From CAYNJG01 sp964397295 (GTDB lineage Bacteria > Planctomycetota > Planctomycetia > Pirellulales > Pirellulaceae), in the NCBI GenBank assembly GCA_964397295.1, contig CAYNJG010000039.1, positions 1-41,450 of the forward strand: a stretch of 41,450 bases of DNA. Reading direction: 5' to 3'. Numbering within the stretch: position 1 is the first letter of the stretch; every line of letters begins with the position of its first letter. The translations under genes and the position numbers were made by a program. The notes beneath the pieces were generated by a model, which saw only the letters and a program-made list of their open reading frames with translations, searched no databases and was not told the DNA's origin. Of this stretch, positions 35,934-41,450 are shown in pieces.

Positions 35934-36650
35934 CTACGAACCACCACCGTCGGGCGGAGGACCTGAACTGGCTCCGCGTGCATCTTTGGGGGGATTCTTG
36001 CCTCGTCCTTTACCGCGACCGCGGCCCTGGCCTTTGCCACTTCACGTACCCTGTCATTGGCTGGGTAGCGGCAAGCCTTGGAGATCACTCAAGTCCATAC
36101 GAGCCAGTTTAATCACTGACTCGAGGTCCTCTCGGTGACGTTTCGCATTTTGTTCATCGCCATTGTCGACCGTCTTCGACGCCAGCATTTTATACGTTTG
36201 CCGAGCTGCATCGATTTCTGGCTCCCACTCCGAACGCGGCAAGCCTTCGAGTCGCATAAGCCAAGTGCGGTAGTACTGTGAGTTCGCCAAAGCCGCGCGG
36301 GCTTCGTCGAGCACTTGTGGATCGGACTCTTCTTTCTTTTGCTGCATCTCATCGACGAGCATCAGCAACTCGGAATTTGCGGCAGGCAGTTCCGAGCAGA
36401 ACATCATCGCCTTGGCACGCTCTAGTCGAACCCGCTGTCGAACGGCATCGTGTCCTTTGGGAAGCGAAGCGAGCGCACTCTCGTAGGTCGCAACGGCTTC
36501 CTTCCATTGTTCTTCGTTGGCATGCTGGTCGGCTTGCTCGAGCAAAGCCGTAACTTCATCCAGCTTGAGCTGTTCTTGGCCCGGACCGTAGTGGTACGCT
36601 CCAACAAGAACAGGAAGCATCAACCAGATGGCTAACGCAAACTTTCGCAT
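35934..36650 (-). CDS. Predicted selenoprotein: small TPR-like exported protein with two UGA codons
   Basis: The frame 36650-36054 would stop at TGA, but it continues in phase through a second TGA (36044-36042) to TAG at 35934. Read as selenocysteine at both, it gives 238 residues with U199 and U203 in LPSQUQGTUSGKG, then a Gly/Lys/Arg tail ending DARGASSGPPPDGGGS. Upstream are a signal anchor (FALAIWLMLPVLVGAYHYG) and TPR-like helices (EQWKEAVATYESALASL). From memory, unverified, homologues carry Cys at these two places and a similar tail. The intrinsic terminator follows the extended end. It could be a BatC/BatE-like partner, but that is inference. A hairpin at 36012-36025 could serve both UGAs. 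Confidence 0.82.
36012..36025 (-). promoter_or_regulatory. Candidate SECIS hairpin for the UGAs at 36056 and 36044
   Basis: On the minus strand CCGC-GGTC-GCGG forms a 4-bp G/C stem (5 with a closing G-T pair) and a 4-base loop starting with G. The loop starts 22 bases after the second UGA and 34 after the first, both inside the described bacterial range. The stem is short, so this is weak on its own. Confidence 0.42.
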
Positions 36651-36853
36651 GTGTGACTCCTTCTCGGCGAGAGGTGGGAGGTCCGAATTGGACGTTCAGA
36701 CATTATGTCAGATTCGTCGTCTAATGCCAAGCTTTTGATTTAGCCGGGATATGAGGATTTGTGAGATACCTGGTGTGCATGCATATATTGGTCGGTCTGC
36801 GGGATGTGGACTAGAATCCCAAGCGAAATTGTCGAGCCCCGAGATGGATTTCA

Positions 36854-37570
36854 ATGGCTAACGAAACCTCTGTAAAACGCTTTCGAGCCGAGATCGCTCT
36901 GTTGGCCGTCATTGTCGTAATGGCCGTCTCGACGTTCTTTTTCTTCAAAGGCTTCTTCGATCACGACCTCGACGGGTACACGGTAGAGATCTTGGCAGCG
37001 TTGCTAGGTTCGATTTTCACCGTGATGATCACCATGTTGTTGATCCGTCATCAAGGCACGATCGAACGTTCGCTCCAGACAGCCGCAACGAGCAAGAACA
37101 TCGTGTTTGATCGGAAGCTAGAACTGTTCAAGGAATTCATTTCGGTCTACACCAACTCCGCTGCCGATGGAAAGCTGCAGGAGTCAGAGCTTGCAAAGCT
37201 GGAAGAACTGGCGCTTACGATCTCCTTGTTCACGCGAGACGTGCCGATCGGTTTCGGCCGCGAGGACTTGGGGGAAGAGATATGTCGTTTCGTGCTTCAA
37301 CTTGAGCTATTTGGTCTGCGAGAGGAGGTCGAAAAGTCTGAGTACGAGCTTTATGACAGAGCGATTGCGTATCCGAACGATAAAACGGGTAACCGTCGTC
37401 TTGCCTCTTTGGTTGATATCTTGCGATTGATGAAGATCGAGCTAGGTATCGCGCAATCGGACACGGACGAAGTGGACGACGAGTTGACGGATCTAGCTCA
37501 GTACGAATGGACGCGGCGTCTCTTGCGATTCCGTGGGCACATGGGCAAGTTGCCGAAGAAGTCGAGTTGA
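36854..37570 (+). CDS. Two-helix membrane protein of unknown function
   Basis: This 238-residue protein has two membrane helices (about 13-34, IALLAVIVVMAVSTFFFF, and 43-65, VEILAALLGSIFTVMITMLL), then a soluble helical domain (about 70-238) rich in Glu/Leu/Lys. The start is ATG at 36854. I recognise no enzymatic motif. The soluble part contains DRKLELFKEFISVYTNSAAD, a pattern seen in small bacterial membrane proteins of unknown role. It is divergent from the small TPR-like selenoprotein gene (203-base gap holding both promoters) and convergent with thiG. Confidence 0.82.
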   Translation: MANETSVKRFRAEIALLAVIVVMAVSTFFFFKGFFDHDLDGYTVEILAALLGSIFTVMITMLLIRHQGTIERSLQTAATSKNIVFDRKLELFKEFISVYTNSAADGKLQESELAKLEELALTISLFTRDVPIGFGREDLGEEICRFVLQLELFGLREEVEKSEYELYDRAIAYPNDKTGNRRLASLVDILRLMKIELGIAQSDTDEVDDELTDLAQYEWTRRLLRFRGHMGKLPKKSS

Positions 37571-37601
37571 TCTCGGACTTGCGTTCTGGTGACGAACTAG
37601 G

Positions 37602-38429
37602 CTAAGTCCCAACCACGCCGTCTTCGGGGCTACTCGCGGACGCGTAGAGTCGCTTGGGAATGCGGCCCGAAAGATAGGCTAGACGCCCGGCTTCGATTGC
37701 CAGCTTCATGGCTTTCGCCATCTGCACTGGTTTCTTTGCATGAGCGATTGCCGTGTTGAGAAGGACTCCGTCAGCACCCAGTTCCATGGCTTGGGCAACG
37801 TCGCTGGCGGTGCCAACGCCTGCGTCGACGATCACGGGGTAGTTTGGGTCGCCCGTCTTGAGATACTCAAGACAGATTCGCAAGTTGTTGGGATTCAGGA
37901 TGCCCTGTCCGGAGCCGATGGGGCTGCCTGCGGGCATCACCGCTGCGGCACCGAGTTCCTTGAGTTGCCTCGCAACGACGGGATCGTCGGTCGTATAGCA
38001 CAGTACTTCGAAACCCTCTTCGACGAGTTTCTCGGTGGCTTGCAGGGTGCCGAGAACATCCGGTAACAGCGTTTTATTGTCGCCAAGTACCTCTAGCTTT
38101 AGCCAGTTCGCGCCGGGATTTCCTAAACCGCGAAGAATTTCTCTTCCGAGTCGAGCCGTGCGAAGTGCTTCTTCGACCGAATAACACGCGGCGGTGTTGG
38201 GAAGCAACGTAAATCGATCGAGGTCGATGTGATCGAGGATATTTTCGCCGCTGGTGTTGTAGAGGCGTTCACGGCGGACGGCTACCGTAAGGCAATCGGC
38301 GCCGGATGCATCGAGCGCATCACGCATGGTGCCCATCGAATCGTACAAGCCTGTACCGACCACGAGTCTGCTTTTCAGTTCCATGGAACCGACACGCAAT
38401 ACTTCGTTCGATTCTTCAACCGTTGCCAT
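37602..38429 (-). CDS. thiG: Thiazole synthase ThiG
   Basis: This 275-residue protein is ThiG, which makes the thiazole phosphate of thiamine from deoxyxylulose phosphate, dehydroglycine and ThiS-thiocarboxylate. Family marks are SRLVVGTGLYDSM at the start, LTVAVRR, LLPNTAACYSVEEALRTARL, the Schiff-base Lys111 in NWLKLEVLGD, CYTTDDPVVARQL, AVMPAGSPIGSGQGI and VIVDAGVGTASDVAQAMELG. The gene starts 3 bases after the thiS stop. Other thiamine genes are not in the window. Confidence 0.97.
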   Translation of the reverse strand: MATVEESNEVLRVGSMELKSRLVVGTGLYDSMGTMRDALDASGADCLTVAVRRERLYNTSGENILDHIDLDRFTLLPNTAACYSVEEALRTARLGREILRGLGNPGANWLKLEVLGDNKTLLPDVLGTLQATEKLVEEGFEVLCYTTDDPVVARQLKELGAAAVMPAGSPIGSGQGILNPNNLRICLEYLKTGDPNYPVIVDAGVGTASDVAQAMELGADGVLLNTAIAHAKKPVQMAKAMKLAIEAGRLAYLSGRIPKRLYASASSPEDGVVGT

Positions 38430-38432
38430 CGG

Positions 38433-38639
38433 TTAGCCTCCGCCCACAAGTGTAACGATCTCGATGCGATCGCCGCTCGCGAGTGCGTGAGCTTTGTGCG
38501 ACTCGCGTGGTACCAGCTCTTCGTTCACTTCAACGGCGACTTGCTGTCGATTGACGTTCAAGTCGTCAAGCAATCCAGCCAACGTCTGGCCTTCGGTGAC
38601 TTGGCGAATTTCGCCGTTGATAGTGAGATCGATGGTCAT
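38433..38639 (-). CDS. thiS: Sulfur carrier protein ThiS
   Basis: This 68-residue ubiquitin-like protein carries the thiocarboxylate sulfur for thiazole formation. The required C-terminal Gly-Gly is present (LVGGG). It has the family start 'TINGEIRQVTEGQTLAGLL' and internal 'VAVEVNEELVPR'. It sits directly before thiG in the same operon. No TPP riboswitch is apparent in the 100 bases upstream. Confidence 0.96.
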   Translation of the reverse strand: MTIDLTINGEIRQVTEGQTLAGLLDDLNVNRQQVAVEVNEELVPRESHKAHALASGDRIEIVTLVGGG

Positions 38640-38740
38640 GAATTTGTGTGAGACGGAGCCTAAAACGAAGCCTTCATCCTAACGGTGTACATTGCCAACA
38701 GCTAGGTGTGGCCGTGGCAGCGATTGCACTGTTTCGTTGG

Positions 38741-39361
38741 TTAGACGCGGTCTTTGACAGCACGCCAAACTTCAATCGCACCGTCAGCAAAGCCTGCGAA
38801 GAAATCCGGATTGTCGGGTCTCTCATCCAGAATTTGTCGCCAGAACATTCTTCCGCCGCCGCGCCGTGGAGCCCGATCGCCGCCGTGCATCAAGCAGTGT
38901 GTCAATTCTCGAACGCCCTTTCGGTGCTGGAACAGTTCGCGCCATTGCGATGCAGACATTTCATCTCGGAAGTTCTCAAGAGTTTCCAACTGCGCGGGAG
39001 TCGCGCGGTTCATGGCCCAATGTTTTCCAGCTTCGGTTCCGGCCTTGCTAGTTTCACTTTCGGTCCGTTCTGCGTTTAACTTGCGCAGGCGTTCGACGAC
39101 TTGGTCTAGATTCTCTACTTCTTCTTGTTGCACTAAGTCTTGGAGCTTCGCGTCAAACGCTTTGCAAGCTACGGACGACCAGTTCACATAGTCGCCCACA
39201 GACTTCATTCGTTGTTTTAAATCGCACGGAACAGTAATGGTTGTACGTCCGTATTCGCCTCGGCCTTGTCGATCTGGATGTCTCTCTCGATGTCGACCAC
39301 GGCCACCTCTTCCTCGCATACTCTTCCTCTTTTTGGAGCTGTTAACTGTTAACCGGACCAT
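38741..39361 (-). CDS. Putative ribbon-helix-helix DNA-binding protein
   Basis: This 206-residue protein has a very basic Arg/Gly-rich leader (MRGRGGRGRHRERHPDRQGR) followed by a probable ribbon-helix-helix unit, TTITVPCDLKQRMKSVGDYV then NWSSVACKAFDAKLQDLV. The beta-strand with alternating Thr/Val and the 'VNWSxVAxxAF' helix are typical of antitoxin-like or CopG-like regulators. The rest is helical (QQEEVENLDQVVERLRKLNA) and a C-terminal WRQILDERPDNPDFFAG segment. A perfect 7-bp inverted repeat lies 33 bases upstream of its start and could be an operator. No toxin gene is adjacent. It may regulate itself; targets are unknown. Confidence 0.75.
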   Translation of the reverse strand: MVRLTVNSSKKRKSMRGRGGRGRHRERHPDRQGRGEYGRTTITVPCDLKQRMKSVGDYVNWSSVACKAFDAKLQDLVQQEEVENLDQVVERLRKLNAERTESETSKAGTEAGKHWAMNRATPAQLETLENFRDEMSASQWRELFQHRKGVRELTHCLMHGGDRAPRRGGGRMFWRQILDERPDNPDFFAGFADGAIEVWRAVKDRV

Positions 39362-39393
39362 TCCGAGATCACGTGGAATGGCCCGAAAGAACG

Positions 39394-39411
39394 TTATGCA
39401 TCAGTGCATAA
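39394..39411. promoter_or_regulatory. Palindrome, possible operator
   Basis: TTATGCA-TCAG-TGCATAA is a perfect 7-bp inverted repeat with a 4-base spacer. It lies 33 bases upstream of the ribbon-helix-helix gene start, in the promoter region, which suits a dimeric repressor site. Confidence 0.55.
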
Positions 39412-39575
39412 TGCGTCAATTTTCTACCAAGCGAGTATGATGAGCGACGTAGACTTTAGTCCGCCAGCGGCTTGTGTTGATGGCGTTTTTTCGGAGAATC
39501 CTTGGCATGAGTTCTCTTTTTGTTGGCCGGTTTGAAACTGGCTAGACACACCGACGTTTCGCGAATTGGAATAGC

Positions 39576-39923
39576 ATGACTGACGAAATCGAAAAAGAAG
39601 AAGTGCCCGACGCGAGTTCCGGTGAAGCGGCTGCCGAAGAAACTGCCCCAGTCGCTGTTCGACGTCGATCACAATCGCCAAGCACTCCATTCGACTATCC
39701 GTTTGTATTTCCAGCGTTGCTTTTTGCGCTCATGTTGTGGTTCGGCTGGGATGGTTGGATGAATCCGAAAACCAAGTCCGTCATGTTCAACCGAATTATG
39801 TTCGGTATTTTCGCGGTTTGCTGCGTCTGGACTGCGTCTGTTGACTGGCGCGTCATGAAAAAGATGAAGGCGAAAAAGGAAGCGGAAAGTGAATCCGCGA
39901 GCGAGACAGATTCGCAAGACTAG
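39576..39923 (+). CDS. Small two-helix membrane protein
   Basis: This 115-residue protein has an acidic, low-complexity cytoplasmic head (EIEKEEVPDASSGEAAAEET), then two hydrophobic segments (YPFVFPALLFALMLWFGWDG, and NRIMFGIFAVCCVWTASVDW), and a charged tail (KKMKAKKEAESESASE). It is typical of planctomycete small membrane proteins of unknown role. The gene is divergent from the ribbon-helix-helix gene and convergent with mraZ. Confidence 0.78.
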   Translation: MTDEIEKEEVPDASSGEAAAEETAPVAVRRRSQSPSTPFDYPFVFPALLFALMLWFGWDGWMNPKTKSVMFNRIMFGIFAVCCVWTASVDWRVMKKMKAKKEAESESASETDSQD

Positions 39924-39932
39924 TTGAAAAAA

Positions 39933-39979
39933 GGCAATCTACTCCGGACACATCCATGCGCCCTATGGAGTAGATTACC
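39933..39979 (-). terminator. Terminator between convergent genes
   Basis: GGCAATCTACTCC (39933-39945) and GGAGTAGATTACC (39967-39979) pair with one mismatch over 13 bases. On the minus strand the stem is followed by six T, so it most likely ends the mraZ transcript; it could also work for the plus-strand gene that stops at 39923. Confidence 0.78.
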
Positions 39980-39980
39980 T

Positions 39981-40015
39981 TGGAGCCTCGTGTTCGGACC
40001 GACAACGAGGCTCCA
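39981..40015. terminator. Second hairpin between convergent genes
   Basis: TGGAGCCTCGT (39981-39991) and ACGAGGCTCCA (40005-40015) form a perfect 11-bp stem around a 13-base loop that itself contains TCGG/CCGA. There is no T-run. It sits between the terminator at 39933-39979 and the mraZ stop. Confidence 0.55.
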
Positions 40016-40187
40016 TGTTCGCGAGCTCGCAGCATCTTGCTGTGAGGTCTGCGGTGTGACTCGACACCTTCAAAGCCGAGGTGGTTGGCAGTCTGTGGCC
40101 TAGCGACTGTCAACCTCCGCACCGCACGCGGCGAACAACGGAGACGTTCTTCTGTAGACGTATTTCTCGAAAACTGTTTCGAAGTGA

Positions 40188-40649
40188 CTATTTCGCCGCT
40201 GGCTTTGACAATGCTTTCTCGGCCAGCAGATCGTAGTTTTGCTCTGTTCCTTGAATATAAACTTGCCAGCGATCAGTGTTCCAAATCTCCATGCGATCGC
40301 GTACGCCAATCAGCATCGCTTCACCGGTCGAGATTTCTGCGAGTTCCGCCAACCCTTGGGGAATTCGAATGCGCCCCTGTTTATCGATGTCGATGCTTTC
40401 GGCTCGAGAAAAGAAGAGGCGGCTGAAAGCGCGGACTTCTTTGCCCGTTGAGGGAAGGCTGTCGAGCTGATTCGCGAGTCGCGTGAATGATGCCTCCGTG
40501 TAAAGCGTGAGTGATCCGTCTGTTCCGGGTGCAATAAAGAGCACCGTGCTTCCCGATTCGGCGCCGGAAAAGCCGTCGCGAAATCGTTTGGGGATAGCGA
40601 GCCGAAGTTTGTCATCCACCGAGCGTTTAAAAGTTCCGGTGAGTAACAT
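40188..40649 (-). CDS. mraZ: Transcriptional regulator MraZ
   Basis: MraZ is the DNA-binding repressor that usually heads the division and cell wall (dcw) cluster. The ATG at 40649 gives the family N-terminus MLLTGTFKRSVDDKLRLAIP; an ATG 12 bases upstream is possible. The two SpoVT/AbrB-like halves each have their DxxxR box (DDKLR and DKQGR followed by IP). Direct repeats of TGGGN every 10 bases lie just upstream, the known operator of MraZ in other bacteria. Unusually, rsmH (mraW) does not follow; instead a terminator and a convergent gene do. Confidence 0.94.
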   Translation of the reverse strand: MLLTGTFKRSVDDKLRLAIPKRFRDGFSGAESGSTVLFIAPGTDGSLTLYTEASFTRLANQLDSLPSTGKEVRAFSRLFFSRAESIDIDKQGRIRIPQGLAELAEISTGEAMLIGVRDRMEIWNTDRWQVYIQGTEQNYDLLAEKALSKPAAK

Positions 40650-40665
40650 CGCTTCTACCATTTAT

Positions 40666-40690
40666 CCCCACATGGCCCCAAGCATACCCA
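40666..40690 (-). promoter_or_regulatory. MraZ boxes: three TGGGN repeats
   Basis: On the minus strand, TGGGT (40690-40686), TGGGG (40680-40676) and TGGGG (40670-40666) are spaced exactly 10 bases apart, and weaker TGGTG (40700) and TGGTA (40660) continue the phase. This matches the MraZ operator known in Escherichia coli (TGGGN repeats with 5-base spacers). They lie directly in front of mraZ, so autorepression is expected. Confidence 0.85.
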
Positions 40691-40927
40691 TTCGCCACCA
40701 AGCGTCAACCCGGGTTTTTCCAGCAGAATTGCGTGTTCTGAGCTGATTTCTTGGAGCTCCGTGAGAACTACGGAGTGCATTCTGGTCTTAGCCGTTGCCA
40801 GCGCTGGACGATCCGCGCAAAAGAGTCGACAAGCTACATTGCATGTAGATGGGCGGGCTCGCGAGGTTGATCACAACACACGACCAAGCAAGTCGCGGTG
40901 GCCTGAACTTAGGGCTACTTCAACTGC

Positions 40928-41450
40928 TTATTCCGCGTTAGCCGAAGTAGTCGGCGATACTTTCGCAAGCGTCTCCAGGCGGAGCACTTCGTCCAGTCGA
41001 CGGCGGACGAGGTTGGCCCAGATTCGATAGCCTTCTCGATTCAGATGCAGCAAGTCTTTGACGAAGAGTTCGTCGCGCGGAGTGCCATTTGGACGCAGAT
41101 AGTGTTCAGCTGTGGCGACAAAGTAGGTGTGAGGCGTGGTAAGTGCGATTTCGCGAAGGCGTACGTTGAGCGCCCGGATCTCTTTCCATGTTTTGAAACG
41201 GCTGGAGGTCGGTGTGACTTCGATGATCAGAATCGGAGCCTCGGGTTGGTGTGCTCGCGAGACATCCATGATGTGTCGCACGAGCGGCTCGACTTCGTCG
41301 GGAGTCTTGTCGTTGTCTTTTCCCTGGACGTCATTGGCGACGAACATGACCAATGCCCGATACTTATGCGGATAGATTAGACGGCGAGCATAGACCGCTA
41401 CGTCAGAAAATTTCGCCCCGCCATATCCGCGACGAATGGGATGGTAGGGA
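40928..41450 (-). CDS. SGNH/GDSL hydrolase, 5' end outside window
   Basis: The frame stays open to the right edge, so the gene start, with the GDS nucleophile, lies beyond the window. Residues seen include GYGGAKFSDVAVYARRLIYP, then VMFVANDVQG (block with the Asn of the SGNH set), PILIIEVTPTSSRFKTW, and the catalytic Asp-His pair in DLLHLNREGYRIWANLVRRR. This is the fold of esterases, acetyl-transferases and acetylxylan esterases. It ends with a short Ala/Thr-rich tail. Its stop lies about 240 bases from the mraZ boxes, on the same strand. Confidence 0.86.
   Translation of the reverse strand, partial: PYHPIRRGYGGAKFSDVAVYARRLIYPHKYRALVMFVANDVQGKDNDKTPDEVEPLVRHIMDVSRAHQPEAPILIIEVTPTSSRFKTWKEIRALNVRLREIALTTPHTYFVATAEHYLRPNGTPRDELFVKDLLHLNREGYRIWANLVRRRLDEVLRLETLAKVSPTTSANAE

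Noticed and set aside
38640..38740. TPP riboswitch before thiS-thiG
   Set aside because: No CTGAGA or ACCTGATC-type core is seen in this 100-base stretch.
1..41450. TGA generally read as a sense codon (changed genetic code)
   Set aside because: TGA is an ordinary stop at many genes, for example DctP (17775) and DctQ (17260), where it overlaps the next start as ATGA, and at the M16 gene (1305) as GTGA. Only four TGAs look read through.

Overview
The window looks like a chromosomal segment of a planctomycete (Planctomycetota, probably Pirellulaceae-like). Evidence: three PEP-CTERM exported proteins, type I dockerin repeats, a formylglycine sulfatase, a small membrane protein opening with the 'NPYxSP' pattern common in this phylum, long planctomycete-type envelope proteins with signal peptides, and an mraZ gene without a following dcw cluster. 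No rRNA, tRNA, CRISPR array, transposase or prophage was seen. Coding density is high, and most intergenic gaps are short.

Layout. 1-4.3 kb (+): an inactive/active pair of M16 peptidases, a sulfatase and a small coiled-coil protein. 4.3-7.0 kb (-): a MacB/LolD-type ABC ATPase followed by a TolC-like protein. 7.1-9.8 kb: a uridine-kinase-like protein and two PEP-CTERM proteins, one a spondin-domain protein. 10.3-15.9 kb (+): an HtrA-like protease, a thioredoxin-fold protein interrupted by an in-frame UGA, a large exported protein with a LecA-like C-terminus and an esterase-like hydrolase. 16-20.7 kb (-): a TRAP transporter (DctP, DctQ, DctM) with a sugar isomerase-like enzyme and a beta-hydroxyacid dehydrogenase, probably a sugar-acid uptake and catabolic operon. 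21-22.5 kb (-): a dockerin/PEP-CTERM protein with a dockerin remnant just upstream. 22.5-36.7 kb (-): a run of planctomycete envelope genes (small TPR-like protein, 1366-residue single-pass protein, Gfo/Idh oxidoreductase, small membrane protein, DUF4175-like membrane protein, toroid-repeat protein, thioredoxin-domain protein). 36.8-41.5 kb: a membrane protein, thiS-thiG, a ribbon-helix-helix regulator with a palindrome upstream, a small membrane protein, mraZ with its own operator boxes, and a partial SGNH hydrolase.

The main discovery is a set of probable selenoproteins. Three genes are broken by in-frame TGA codons, four codons in all, while the reading frame continues after them. (1) In the thioredoxin-like protein (TGA at 11707) the UGA sits exactly at the first redox position, giving U-A-G-C, and a 6-bp hairpin follows. 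(2) In the small TPR-like protein, two TGAs (36056 and 36044, minus strand) lead into a 35-codon Gly/Lys/Arg/Pro-rich tail that ends 21 bases before a strong intrinsic terminator. (3) In the DUF4175-like protein (TGA at 27307, minus strand) the UGA joins two open frames that read as one known family. TGA is an ordinary stop elsewhere in the window, so a genome-wide code change is unlikely. Together these suggest a Sec-using envelope redox or quality-control system, which needs sel genes elsewhere in the genome.
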